DNA of 64,000 nt from Rhizomys pruinosus (GCA_009823505.1 VZQC01009572.1:1203070-1267069), one strand, 5' to 3'. Shown: positions 46,265 through 57,250, numbered from the stretch's first letter. Numbers and translations: made by a program. The notes: a model not told the origin generated them from the sequence alone.

Positions 46265-48193
46265 TAAATGCTGCTTTCCAATTTATTTTTTTTCTTTATT
46301 TTTATTTAATTTTATTGAGTGCATTTCATACAACATTTCTTAATCAAATTTAGATTCATTCCCCCATCGATGCCCACACCTTACATCCTCCCTGCCCCCT
46401 GACAGAGCTCATGGAATCTGTCATACATGTTAAGTCCTGTCTTGCATCTTTTTCTCAGTCTTTTATAACCTTTTTGATGCACAAGTTTACTGTTTTGGTT
46501 AGTTTTTTGAATTGTGTTTTTTAATTTTATATTATTCCAAAATACACTCCACACATAAATCAAAATTATAAATTCTGAAAATAAACTATAGGTTAATTCC
46601 TAAACACAGTTAGAAATTCACATTTTAACAGTAAAGTTTCATGCAGGTAAAAAGAATATGAATAGAATATGAATATATAGCTTCATTCATATTTGGTCAT
46701 TACAATGTGTGAATACAAGTGGTAGGACAGAGCCCATTAAGAGATTCACATAGGAATAGCACAGTTGCTTTCAGATACAATGAAATATAATAATAAAGTT
46801 GCTCAGTTTGCCTGCCAACTGGGGATTTGGTGTTAGGATCTACAAATGAGGGAAACCATTCGCCATTTTTTTTTTTCTGGGACTGTGTTACTTCACTTAG
46901 CATAATGGCTTCGAGTTCCATCCATTTACCAGCAAAGCTCATGATATCATCTTTCTTCACTGCTGCATAGAACTCCATTGTGTAGATGTACCATATTTTT
47001 GTTATCCAGTCATCAGTTGAGGGGCATTTGGGTTGGTTCCAGCTCTTTGCTATTGTGAAAAGAGCTGCAATAAACATAGTTGTGCATGTATCTTTGTGGT
47101 AGGATGAGTCTTATGGGTACATACCCAGGAGTGGTATGGCAGGGTTAGGCAGTAGGCTCATTTTGAGTTTTTTAAGGGTTCTCCACAGTGCTTTCCACAG
47201 TGGTTGTACCAGTTTACATTCCACTAGCAGTGGATGAGTGTTCCCCTTTCCCCACAATCTCTCCAGCATTTGGTATCTTTTGTTTTCTTGATCTTGGCTA
47301 GTCTTATTGAAGTGAGATGATACCTTAGGGTGGTTTTAATTTACATTTCCTTAATTATTAATGATCTTTGATCCACTTGGAGTTTATTTTTGTATGGGGC
47401 GAGAGGTAAGGGTTTAATTTTGTTCTTCTACAAATGGTGATCCAGTTTTGCCAACACCATTTGCTGAAAATGCTATCTTTCCTCCATTGAGCTTTTTTGG
47501 CTGCTTTGTCAAATATGAGGTGGCTGAAGTTATATGAGCTCATGTTTGGATCTTCAATTTTGTTCCATTTGTCAGTGGTTCTGGTTTTTGCCAGTACCAG
47601 GCTGTCTTTATGACTCTAGCTCTGTAATATAGCTTGATGTCTGGTAATGTAATCCCCCCAGTATTGCACTTTTCACTTAGGGTTGCTTTAGCTATTCGTG
47701 GTCTTTTGTTTTTCCATATGAACTTAAGGATTTTTTTCTAAGTCTGTGAAAAAGCTCATGGGGATTTTGATTAGTATTGCATTGAATCTGTATATTAATT
47801 TGGGTAGAATGGGCATTTTTACTATATTAATTTTTTTAATCCACGAGCATGGGAGGTCTTTGCATCTTTTGATGTCATTTTCAACCTCCTTCTTCAGGGT
47901 TTTAAAATTTTTGTTGTAAAGGTCTTTTGTGTCTTTGGTTAGGTTTATTCCTAGGTATTTTATTGTTTTTTAGGCTATTGTGATTGGGAAGTTCTCCTTA
48001 TATTCCTTCTCCAGGTTGCTTATTGTTGGTGTAAAGAAAGGCTACTGATTTTTCTAGGTTTATTTTGTATCCTGCCACTTTACTGAAACTTCTAATCATT
48101 TCTAAGAGTTTTCTGGTGGAATTTTTAGCATCCTTTAGGTAAACTATCATATCATCTACAAAAGGGATAGTTTTACTTCCTCTTTTCCAATTA
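46265..48193 (-). mobile_element. 5'-truncated L1
   Basis: Minus-strand L1 with a 3' UTR and the C-terminal half of ORF2. Fragments include 'WYIYTMEFYAAVKKDDIM' (46700-47077), 'FSKVAGYKINLEKSVAFL' (47998-48267) and '[18 protein letters not shown]' (47358-47543). Target duplications 'gacagattttttt' (46252-46264) and 'gacagagttttta' (48194-48206) flank it. Compared with the L1 at 16404 it lacks about 0.4 kb of ORF2 at about 47361 and about 0.84 kb of 3' UTR. Confidence 0.9.
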
Positions 48194-48404
48194 GACAGAG
48201 TTTTTATGGAAAAATAGGAAAGGAAGGATGATGGAAACCAATGGAAATATCCTTGGAAATTTATCACAAAGATAACTGGAGAAGAGACCCCAGAAGTTCA
48301 GTAGCAATCTTAGCCCAGAACTTGGGAGTAATCAAGTCTATATTTCAGTCTGTCAAAGTACTGGGATTCTGCTACTTGTTTTAGCCAAACTTTTCTGAAT
48401 CATG

Positions 48405-48610
48405 GTCAGAATTTTCTGGTTTAAATGTATATGTGTGTATGTCTGTGTATACATGCCACGTGTGTGCAGGTGCCCACAGAGGCCAGATGAGGGCATCAGA
48501 TTCCCTGAATCTGGAATTACAGGGGTTGTGACCTGCCTATTGTGGGTGCTGAGAACCAAACTTGGGTCCTTTGCAAGTGCTGTTAACCGCTAAGCCATCT
48601 CTCTAGCCCA
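48405..48610 (-). mobile_element. B3-type SINE
   Basis: Reverse tRNA-derived SINE with 'tgtgggtgctgagaaccaaa' and 'gccatctctctagccca'. Confidence 0.85.
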
Positions 48611-49108
48611 GGCAAAGACATTTGCAATAGGGGTATATACTGTGTGCCCTGTCCAACACAATGAAACCAGTTGTTACCAGGAAACTGGGGTTCCCTTTTG
48701 TTGGTTCTTACTGTTGTTGAAAGAAATTTTTTATTGGACTCAAAAGGAAGCTTGAGGCCAATTTTACTAGTGGTTGAGAGAAAGACAACATGGTAGACAA
48801 GGCCAGGGGAGAAAGATGAAGAGAAAAAAGGAAAACCATGCTGTTTCTAAGTATGGCAGAGGAGTGTTTGCAGGTCATTTCAGAGAAAGTGTGAGAAACC
48901 CCAGAGTGTCCAGGAAAGCTTGCCCAGACTTCAATGCTAATGATGAAGGCTCGCCACAAGCAGCTGAATGGAAGAGGGATTTCTGGGGAAAAAAAATACA
49001 TCATCTCTTTAAGGGGATGATTCTTCCATTTTTACATGAGCAGGTGAGTCATCCTGAGGGCTGGTCTCCTGGTCTGGCGATTGACTGACGAACCTGAGTT
49101 GCTCTTTA
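48611..49108. other. Unassigned sequence
   Basis: A 104-codon plus-strand open frame (48774-49088) includes 'ACPDFNANDEGSPQAAEW'. It has no recognisable domain or splice context and runs into the next B2. Confidence 0.35.
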
Positions 49109-49119
49109 AGAGAGAAGTA

Positions 49120-49350
49120 GGGGGCTGGAGAGATGGCCTAGCGGTTAAGAGCGCCAACCGCTCTTACAGAGGACCCAGGTTTGATCCCCAGCACCCACAT
49201 GGCGGCCGAGAAATTCCAATTCCAGGAGAACTCCAGTTCCAGGGGAATCCGACACCCTCTTCTGACCTCCGCGGCATTGCACAACATGGGTGCACACACC
49301 TGCATGCAGACAGTACATTCATACACATACCGAAATAAATTTAAAAAAAG
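49120..49350 (+). mobile_element. B2-type SINE
   Basis: Forward B2 with target duplications 'agagagaagta' (49109-49119 and 49351-49361). A small internal duplication ('ccaattccaggag' then 'ccagttccagggg') lies near 49214-49243. Confidence 0.95.
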
Positions 49351-49439
49351 AGAGAGAAGTAATAGCATATAATATTCTCATCCTTACATAGACACCATTC
49401 TTTTTTTCCTTTTAGATTCATTATTTTTATTTTATGTGG

Positions 49440-49560
49440 ATGACTGTATTCCCTGTAAAACTCTAGGGACATCATTTAATCTCTCTAAGCCAGGTCCCTT
49501 ATTGATGAAATGAAGATGATAATGTACAGTTATCTGGTAGGGTTGACACTAGCATTAGTT
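49440..49560 (+). mobile_element. MIR SINE fragment
   Basis: 'catcatttaatctctctaag' and 'ttattgatgaaatgaagatg' match the MIR core and its right flank. Confidence 0.6.
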
Positions 49561-49604
49561 AACAATAGTTTACTTACTATGTGTTTATCAGAAGTTGCAG
49601 TTTT

Positions 49605-49823
49605 GGGGACTAGAGAGAGATGGCTCAGCAGTTAAGAACACTACATGTTCTTGCAGAAGTCCCAGGTTTGATTCCCAGTACCATATTCCAGGTAACAACT
49701 GTCCATACCTCCAGTTCCAGGGGGTCCAAAGCCCTCTTATGTCCTCCACAGACATTGCATGACACAGGTGCACTAACATGCAGGCAGTACATTCACACAC
49801 ATAAAATAAAAATGAAAAAAAAA
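49605..49823 (+). mobile_element. B2-type SINE
   Basis: Forward B2 with target duplications 'agaagttgcagtttt' (49590-49604) and 'agaagttgcaatttt' (49824-49838). Confidence 0.94.
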
Positions 49824-49935
49824 AGAAGTTGCAATTTTACTAAATTAACATTTTGAACATATTGGAAATTTCTGCATTTTGCCAACTTATCTGGAATAAT
49901 AATTTTAAACCCTAAGGTACTTGTATGGGTACTGT

Positions 49936-50388
49936 GTGGAGTGTGTGTGTGTGTGTGTCTATGTGATTGTGTGTCTGTGTGTGTGACTGTGTCTGTGTGT
50001 GTGTGTCTATCTGTGTCTGTGTGTGTCAGTGTCTGTGTGCGTGTCTGTGTGTGTCTGTGTCTGTGTGTGTCTGTGTCTGTGACCGCATATCTGTGTGTGT
50101 GTCTGTGTCTGTGTGTGTCTGTGTGTCTGTGTGTCTGTGTCTGTGTGTCTGGGTGTGTGTGTCTGTGTGTGTGTCTGTGTGTCTGTGTATCTGTATGTGT
50201 CTGTGTCTATGTCTGTGTCTGCGTGTATCTCTGTGTGTCTGTGTCTATGTGTGTCTGTGTGTCTATGTGTGTCTGTGTCTGTGTGTGTGTCTGTCTTTGT
50301 CTGTGTGTGTGTCTGTGTGTGTATCTGTGTGTGTCTGTGTGTGTGTCTGTGTGTGTCTGTGTCTATGTTTGTGTCTGTGTGTATGACA
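49936..50388. repeat. Long TG / TGTCTG repeat tract
   Basis: About 450 bp of alternating TGTG and TGTCTG units, with irregular variants such as CTATG, GTGACC and GCGTGT. All three frames are open over long distances as a consequence of the repeat (a 179-codon frame at 49941-50480). These are not genes. Confidence 0.97.
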
Positions 50389-50513
50389 GAATCTTATTAT
50401 GTGAATCAGGTGTACCAGGAACTCACTGTATAGCCCAGGCTGGCCATAAACTTTTGATCTTCCTGCCTCTACCTCCTTAATGCAGGGTTTCAGAGGTGTT
50501 CACCCACTCCTAG
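50389..50513 (-). mobile_element. B1 SINE, diverged
   Basis: Reverse 7SL-derived SINE: 'ggaactcactgtatagccca' and 'cttcctgcctctacctcctt'. It abuts the TG tract. Confidence 0.75.
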
Positions 50514-50843
50514 GTAGCTTTAAAGGTATGTATTAACCAGTTGCCATGAAAGTAATCTACCTCAAGAATGTTGAATGAGGTAAGGTGATTTACTGCTTCA
50601 ATATGTATGGAAGGTTTAAACATTCAAGAGCATTTGCTGTTGAATATACACTGAACGCACCTTTTCACATTCCACCTTTAAAGAGGCCCGTTAGGTTGTA
50701 AGACATGAGCAGCATGTCCCTGAGTTTCTGGTGGCAGTCATCGCTGAAGAAAACCTGACTGGACATATGTTTGTTTCCTCCATCACAAGATGTTATTATC
50801 AGTTCCTTAGCTTGAACTCTTATGCTCAGCATCTAAAATATAC
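50514..50843. other. Unassigned sequence
   Basis: No recognised content. Confidence 0.4.
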
Positions 50844-50857
50844 AAGTTGGCATTCTT

Positions 50858-51008
50858 TTTTGTTTGTCTTTTTGAGATGGGGTCTCTCTGCAGTTCCAGC
50901 TGTCCTAGAACTCACTATATAGACCAGGCTGGCCTTGAACTCACAGAGATCCACCTGCCTCTGCCTCCTAAGTGCTAGGATCAAAGGCATTGCCACCACA
51001 CCCGGCTG
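50858..51008 (-). mobile_element. B1 SINE
   Basis: Reverse B1 flanked by 'aagttggcattctt' (50844-50857) and 'aagttgacattctt' (51009-51022). Confidence 0.95.
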
Positions 51009-51022
51009 AAGTTGACATTCTT

Positions 51023-51349
51023 AATGCCATACACAATAGAGCAAAATGCTAGTCTTTGGGGGCATAATGAAATACCATTAATAGTTCTGCCTTTGTGACA
51101 TTCTTCTGCTCACAGGGAGTTCTCATCTTTAGATGAGGTTAGCTTTTGAGTAGTTAACTTAATATTTCTTCTGGGAGTACTGATGGTTATTTGGTTCTAG
51201 AGTGAGCGTGGACTGTTGAGGATATGGGTCACCATTGGATGAAACACATTGTATACCATAAAGGTATAAAAATATTACAAATGCCTATTTGAAAAGAGAC
51301 TTACTCATTTGTTTGTGATTGTGAACTTAGAAAACATATTTTAGTGTCC
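51023..51349. other. Unassigned sequence
   Basis: No recognised content. Confidence 0.4.
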
Positions 51350-51480
51350 TTATATTTGACAAATTAATTCAGTGAATATGACAGCCCACTCTACACCAAG
51401 TCCAACTGATGAGGTTATTTTCAGTGATTGAGGCAGATAAAAATCTCCAAGTTTATATTCTACTAGAGGAGTCAAGAAAG
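51350..51480 (-). mobile_element. Possible L2 3' fragment
   Basis: 'gttattttcagtgattgagg' and 'gtttatattctactagagga' follow the order of the complement of the L2 3' end, at low similarity. Confidence 0.35.
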
Positions 51481-51640
51481 AAAAACAGGCTAAAGATTTT
51501 TTTAAAGTAAGAACCAAAGTAACAGTTAAGAAGTAAATATACAAAAATTGAAAGATAGATGTTGCTTCCTTTCACCTTATTATCCATTTGGACTTTTAGT
51601 CTCTGATTCTACTCCTACGGTTATGTTTTTATTAGTTTCT

Positions 51641-51735
51641 GAGTGAGTTCCAGGACAGCCAGAGCTACAGGGAGACCCTGTCTCAAAAAGACCAAAAAAT
51701 AAATAAATAAATAAATAAAAATAAAAATAAAAAAA
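51641..51735 (+). mobile_element. 5'-truncated B1 inside the L1 fragment
   Basis: Right part of a B1 ('gagtgagttccaggacagcc') with an (AAAT)n tail, located at the ORF1 deletion point. Confidence 0.9.
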
Positions 51736-52277
51736 AACACCAAAGTTTGTCAATCTCTTCCGTTCTTTCCATCCCTCTAGGTCCTTTTTGAGTTTTTCAT
51801 TCTCTCTCTCTCTTTAGTTCTCTGAATTCTTCTTTATTTTATTTAATTTCTCTGCATAGGTCTGCAATTATTCCTCTAAGATCTGTTTCTTGGGTCACTT
51901 CCAGGGGGATCCCACTGTAGCTATCTCCTACAGGGTTGGTAGAGCTTGGTGAGGAATTATCCTGCACCTTTCCCATGTTGTCCCTTTGTTGTCTCTCTGG
52001 CATGTGGGTTTCCCTTTTGTGATTCAAATCACAAATGTCTTTTTGCTGTGTTGAAGGCTTGCTTTGCTTGCCTCCTTCAGATGTCCTTTTTTCCCCTCCT
52101 TGTTTATGGAGTGTTGTCTAGGTTTCAGGCTTTCAATTTTGTTTATATATTGGATATTGCAAGTCTAAGTCGCTATTCCCTTCCTGTTCTGAAGGTTCTC
52201 CCCCCAAAAAATCAACTTGGATACTTTCTCCTCAAGTGGGTGGGGAGGATATGCCTGACTTGGCCTGTGCCCCGGTA

Positions 52278-52611
52278 CCTGTCTGGAGCGGCGCCGGGGA
52301 CTCCTACCTTAGCAAGCAAGGCTCGAACCTGAGCACCTGAGCACCGTACACAAGAACTGGCTCACTATAGCGCCAAAGCCTCTGCTAGCTGCGAAGGGGA
52401 AGGGCGATCTCACCCGGACAGCCACACCCTACAAGGGTTTAAGGTTTAGACCCAAGCACCTCTGCCTCAAACCAGCGAATCAACCATCCAGCAACCCAAA
52501 AGTCAATCTACTCCAGGCCCCCCTGTCTGGAGTGGTGCCAGGCTCCTACCTTAGCAAGCAAGGTTCGAACCTGAGCACCTGATCACCCTGCATAAGAACT
52601 CAAAGCCTCTG

Positions 52612-52613
<2 letters not shown>
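52278..52613 (-). promoter_or_regulatory. L1 5' UTR tandem units, 244-bp period
   Basis: Unit 1 (52278-52521) and partial unit 2 (52522-52613) share 'cctgtctggag(c/t)gg(c/t)gcc' and 'ccttagcaagcaagg'. The area is CpG-rich compared with its surroundings. Such units act as internal promoters in rodent L1s. They differ from the 103-bp units of the L1 at 16404. Confidence 0.65.
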
Positions 52614-52659
<46 letters not shown>

Positions 52660-52670
52660 AGTAAATTACA

Positions 52671-53030
52671 GAGCATAAGAAGTACTCAGAAAAGTCTTAG
52701 GAAAAGTGGTGAGGATGAGAAGGTGAAGATGTGACATTGGAACTAAGACATCCCAGGTAAGGATGAGAGGCTCTGCCGCTCTCCAGCGTTCCAGACTCCT
52801 GGATGGTGGTAGATGCCATAACCTTACTCCAGCTGTTCATAACTTCTAGTGGATGGGCAAGGGGTGTTTTATATACACAGAAAACCCAACTGCAGTTCAC
52901 TAAGTACTCTTTGGAAGAAGTGAAATGGCCAAAGAGATCTTGTGTTATCCACATCTTCACAGCAGAGGCTGGCATCCTCTTTACAGGCATTTCTACTTTG
53001 ATTTACTTTGCCAAACCGTGTTCCTGTCTC
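52671..53030. other. Unassigned sequence
   Basis: Open frames on both strands (52803-53117 plus and 52697-52990 minus) have no recognisable domain. Confidence 0.35.
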
Positions 53031-53042
53031 TTTGGAGTTCTT

Positions 53043-53194
53043 TTTTTTTTTTTTTTTTTTGTCTTTTCGAGACAGGGTCTCCCTGTAGCCCCAGCTATCC
53101 TGGAACTCATTCTGTAGACCAGGCTGGGAACTCACAAAGATCCGCCTGCCTCTGCCACCCAAGTGGATTAAAGGCGTGCGCCACCACGCACGGC
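53043..53194 (-). mobile_element. B1 SINE
   Basis: Reverse B1 with a long T-run (tail complement) and target duplications 'tttggagttctt' (53031-53042) and 'tatggagttctt' (53195-53206). An internal loss affects the 'ggccttgaactc' area. Confidence 0.94.
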
Positions 53195-53320
53195 TATGGA
53201 GTTCTTAATTTCTTCAGCTATCGCTGCCTCCTGGGACCTGTGTTCACAGCTGCAGCTGGGATTCCAGGCATTACCAGTGCGCAGAATTCAGTACTTGAGC
53301 TCCTGGCTGTGCATGCCCTA

Positions 53321-53355
53321 TCAGTGTGTCAGACAGCACTGCGCTGACACACTGA
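53321..53355. repeat. Short perfect hairpin
   Basis: The arms 'tcagtgtgtcag' (53321-53332) and 'ctgacacactga' (53344-53355) are perfect complements with an 11-nt loop. The surroundings are unassigned. Confidence 0.85.
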
Positions 53356-53914
53356 GAGGATGTCACTTCTCAGCCATTTGGGAATTCTCCTTTCTACAAA
53401 TTACTTTCATTTACTATAATTTTTATTCTTTATCCATGGGATTAACCAGTTTTGAAACCCTTGGTTCCTCCTCTTCCAGTTCCTATTCGGCTCTGTCCTG
53501 TGTTTTTTGTCTTGTGCTTTGCGGATAATAAACAAATAAACAGCTCATTTATTATGTTCAGCTAAATGGAATTATATATGTTAAGCATTAATTGTTAAAA
53601 ATCTTTTCTTGGCCTGAAAATCCTGCTGCTCTTTTGTAAACTATAAAAATTAATTTGCTGTCACTATGAAAAATAGTCATTTGTGAAATGCAAAGTAAGT
53701 CTTGGTTTATTTTATTGAAAGTCATAGGCAAATCAAACTTCTTGATTCGCAATTTCACTTCTGTAGATTTGTTATGGAACAGAAGTTTTGTATTTTGCAA
53801 TTTTATGTTTCCTGAGTAAAGTGGAAATATTTAGAAAAGTTTACTGTGAGTCTTGAAAACTTTGGTCATGAACTGCCATCTGCGGCTTCTCCGTTGCACA
53901 CTTAGTTTTTTTAA
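53356..53914. other. Unassigned sequence
   Basis: No repeat was recognised. The 110-codon open frame at 53196-53528 begins in the B1 target duplication and has no domain. Confidence 0.35.
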
Positions 53915-54117
53915 AATTTTTATTTATTTGCTTTTATGTGTATGATTGTTTTGCCTGCATGTATGCAAGTGTACTTGTGTCTTGTAATGTCTGCAGAAAC
54001 CAGAAGAGAACCTCTGAAACTGGAGTTACAGGTGGTTGTTAGCCTCTGTGTGGGAGCCCAGGTTCTCCAGAAGAACAGCCAGTGGTCTTAACTACTGAGC
54101 CATCTCTCCAGCCCCCC
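53915..54117 (-). mobile_element. B3-type SINE
   Basis: Reverse tRNA-derived SINE with a T-rich tail complement, ending 'gagccatctctccagcccc'. Confidence 0.88.
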
Positions 54118-54265
54118 TTTTGTTTTTGTTGTTGACAGGGTCTTCCTATAGCTCCAGATGGTCTGGAACTCACTCTGGAGACCATCCTGGCCTCCATCTC
54201 ACAGAGATCTCCCTGCCTCTGCCTCCCAAGTGCTGGGACTAAAGGCATGTGCCACCACACCTGGC
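54118..54265 (-). mobile_element. B1 SINE
   Basis: Reverse B1 directly after the B3: 'gacagggtcttcctatagct' and 'aaaggcatgtgccaccacac'. Confidence 0.92.
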
Positions 54266-54556
54266 ATATTCTGAATGCTTCTTAAATACAGGAAATGAGT
54301 AACACTGTATCTCCTGAAACTCTAGGAAGAATTTAAAATGTAATCATAATTAGGACGAAGTCTAAAAGCAGCATGTCCTTACTTAGCACATTGACTTCCT
54401 TGTTTCTTAATGCTATATATTGCTTCTTATGTATAAGAAACCAATTACAGGAGAATGACCTAGATTCTGTGTGACTTACACACCATCAACTACATTTTTC
54501 AAGTAGTTCTGATTCTTTTCAACTTGTTCTGATTTTAGCGAGAATAAATCTCTGGG

Positions 54557-54662
54557 GCTTTTGAGATGGCTCAGTGGGTAAATGTACCTCAAAACCCACA
54601 TAGTGGAAGGAGACAACTGACTTCTGCAAGTTGTCCTCTGACCTCCACATATGTGCTGTGAT

Positions 54663-54695
<33 letters not shown>

Positions 54696-54735
54696 CACAC
54701 TCACACACACAAACACTAAATAAATAAATGTAACC
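54557..54735 (+). mobile_element. tRNA-derived SINE, B2-superfamily variant, with CA tail
   Basis: Same variant as 38066-38225: 'cttctgcaagttgtcctctg' and 'acctccacatatgtgctgtg'. The middle is shortened. A (CA)n/(CTCACA)n array (54662-54712) precedes an (AAAT)n tail. Confidence 0.75.
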
Positions 54736-54891
54736 AAAAATAACTTTACAGTAAAAGGCCACAATATAAGCTTCAATTTATGATTTTAGTCATGAAAGAT
54801 TTTTAAGTGTTTCCTGAACTTTGATCCATATTTTCCTTAATTATAGTTTGTCATTTATTTTACAATAAGTCTCATTAAAATGTACTGATTT

Positions 54892-55065
54892 GCCGGGCGT
54901 GGTGGCGCACGCCTTTAATCCTAGCACTTGGGAGGCAGAGGCAGGCGGATCTTTGTGAGTTCAAGGCCAGCCTGGTCTACAATGTGAGTTCCAGGACAGC
55001 TGGGGCTACGGGGAGACCCTGTCTTGAAAAGACCACAAAAAAAAAAAATAAAAAAATAAAAAAAT
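54892..55065 (+). mobile_element. Young-looking B1 SINE
   Basis: Near-consensus B1 starting 'gccgggcgtggtggcgcacg' with CpGs preserved. Perfect target duplications 'aaaatgtactgattt' lie at 54877-54891 and 55066-55080. This is one of the youngest insertions in the window by appearance. Confidence 0.97.
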
Positions 55066-55080
55066 AAAATGTACTGATTT

Positions 55081-56204
55081 CACCTTCTTTTTCCTTTGTT
55101 AGAAGAGATGATTGTAAAAAATGAATACTGTAAATATTTTTCAAACGAGTGTGCTTTGAAAGTTTCACTGCCCCTACTGACCAGAAGACCATCCCACTAC
55201 ACAGTTGGTGTTCTCCTTCAGCATTCTTGTTCAGGCTAGTGTTTTCAAGATTATTTTAAAAATTTTAATGAAAGGCAAGATTTTTAATATGATAAAAATT
55301 ATTTATAAAAAGAAAGTAAAATTTAGAGTTCCTGAGGCTAAGTAATAAAATGTTTCTATTTTCCGTCCAAGTGAAGGTACAGAAATGGCATTTCATCTAA
55401 GTAGACTGCCGTAACAAATTGCTGTGAACTGATCAGCTTGCAAACAAAAGAAATATTATTTGTCATAGTTGAGAGCAGAACATGACTTGTTTTAGCCAGC
55501 AAAGATAAGCATGCATGACACATGTTCACTACATGAGGAAACATTAGAAATGGGTGTGCCAGTCCCCATGTCCCCATTTCAGGCTCTCCTGATCGTGGAA
55601 GCATGTATCAGTCTGGGCCTGAGTCACTTCAATAGTAGATTCTCCTGTTTCTTCCATGGCCCATGTAATATGAAGAAGAAATAACATTTTGATGTCATGT
55701 TAACCTGAGATTTAGCAGTTATTTTTTTTACTGTAGTTGAAGCCATCATCACTGAAAGAGTTTAAAAATACGACTCCATTGTAAGTTAAAATGGTTACAT
55801 CTCTGGTTTGCTAAGGTTTATTAGGATTCATAGGTGTTGAATTTTATTGAATTTTTTTCTATATTTGTTGAATTGATCATACTTTTTAATTTTAATCTGT
55901 TAATGTCATGGATTATATTATAGAAATTTTCATATTAAATACCATCCCATTGTAGAAATAGCCTTTGTAGGTTCTCATCTATGATGAGTTTTTTTTTTTA
56001 AGCTTATGTTCATTGTACATTGAGGTGGATTTCATAAAGGCATTTTTAGTCAAATAAGTCTTGTACTTTGACAGTACTTCTCCCCTCCTCTTAAACTACT
56101 CTGTTTCCATGAGTCTCCTTTATTCCTCCACAGCCTGGTTCTACTTTCATGTCATGTCAGGTCAGGTCATATGTGTGTTTGTGTGTATTCATATATCTAT
56201 ATAA
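55081..56204. other. Unassigned, possible old repeat in the middle
   Basis: At 55395-55480 'gactgccgtaacaaattgct' recalls the start of an old mammalian medium repeat. The remainder is AT-rich and unassigned. Confidence 0.3.
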
Positions 56205-56960
56205 AATCTAGAGCTCACAAATGCAAGAAAACATGCAATACTTTTGAATTTGACATATTTTTTCAGTCTTTTCGAGACAGGGTCTCCCTGTAGCCCCAGC
56301 TGTCCTGGAACTCACTCTGTAGTCCAGGCTGGCCTTGAACTCACAAAGATCCACCTGCTTCTGCCTCACGAGTGCGCCACCACACCCCGAATTTGACATA
56401 TTTTACTTAGTATGATAATCCCCCAGTTTCATCCATTTTCCTGCAAACAAAATCATTTCATTCTTTTTTATGGCTGAACAAACTCCACTGTGTAGTGCAT
56501 ATGCCACATGCTTTATCTATCACCTGTGGATGGATACTTGGGATGATTCCATAACTTGGGTCTTGTGTACAGTGCTGTAATAAATGTGAATGTGCAAGTG
56601 TGTCTCTGTTGTATGTTGACGTAGAGTCCTTCAGATACATACCTGTAAGTGGTCTAGCTAGGGTCATAAGGTAGTACTATTTTTAGTTGTTTGAGGAACC
56701 TTCATACTAATTTTCATACTGGCTAGTTTACATTCCAGGCAGCAGCTTATTGTGGTCCATCCTCCCAATCCTCCCCAGGATTCGTTGTTACTTATTTTCT
56801 TAATCACTGGGATGAAATGAAATCTTGGTGTTACTTGAGTTTGCATTTTTTGATGGCTAATGATTTGAATATTTTTTCATATTTTTATTGGTTATTTATA
56901 CTTCATCATTTGAGAATTGTCTGTTCATTTCATTAGCCCATTTATTTCAATGAGATTTTT
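56205..56960 (-). mobile_element. Old L1 ORF2 C-terminal fragment
   Basis: Antisense L1: 'ccactgtgtagtgcatatgc', 'gtgctgtaataaatgtgaat' and 'gtactatttttagttgtttg' follow the ORF2 end of older L1s. It is split by a B1. Confidence 0.75.
56262..56388 (-). mobile_element. B1 SINE with internal deletion
   Basis: Perfect target duplications 'gaatttgacatatttt' (56246-56261 and 56389-56404). About 20 bp of the usual 'gtgctgggattaaagg' block are missing next to 'cctcacgagtgcgcc'. Confidence 0.95.
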
Positions 56961-57250
56961 TTTATTTATTTATTTTCCATTGTTGAATATTTGTACTCTT
57001 TTGACAATTTGATTATTATGAGCATAGATTAATATAGACATGTTTGAGTCCTTGTTTTCAGTTATTTGGGGCATATACTCTAGGAATAGAGTTTTCAGGT
57101 GTCATTGTAATTTACATTTAAGAAATCGTTATACTGTTTTGAGAAGATGAACTATTATTTCTTCCTACCAGCGAGGAACAAGAATTCTCTTTTCTCCACA
57201 ACTTCATTGGTTTTCATTTTCTCTAAATTATAACCATCCTATGGATGTGA
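56961..57250 (-). mobile_element. Second old L1 fragment of the same region
   Basis: It repeats the same L1 interval as 56205-56960 with a different sequence: 'gtttgagtccttgttttcag', 'ggggcatatactctaggaat' and 'ctcttttctccacaacttca'. The two are separate old insertions. Confidence 0.6.

Larger units (their letters stand above)
51544..52657 (+). mobile_element. L1 5' region inserted in reverse, next to poly(A)
   Basis: The L1 content is antisense. It has a piece from the ORF1/ORF2 junction (51559-51640), the N-terminal part of ORF1 ('MGKVQDNSSPSSTNPV', 51839-52027) and a 5' UTR with tandem units (to 52613). A plus-strand poly(A) (52614-52657) follows directly. Flanks repeat 'aagaagtaaat' (51528-51538 and 52656-52666). 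Target duplication plus poly(A) on the plus side indicate an L1-machinery insertion in which only a reversed 5' part was kept, or a retroposed antisense RNA. About 0.8 kb of ORF1 is missing at the embedded B1 piece. Confidence 0.7.

Noticed and set aside
49941..50480. 179-codon open frame of Cys/Val/Ser repeats
   Set aside because: Pure translation of the TG/TGTCTG tract. All frames are open, and the same pattern appears in the frames at 49967 and 50095.
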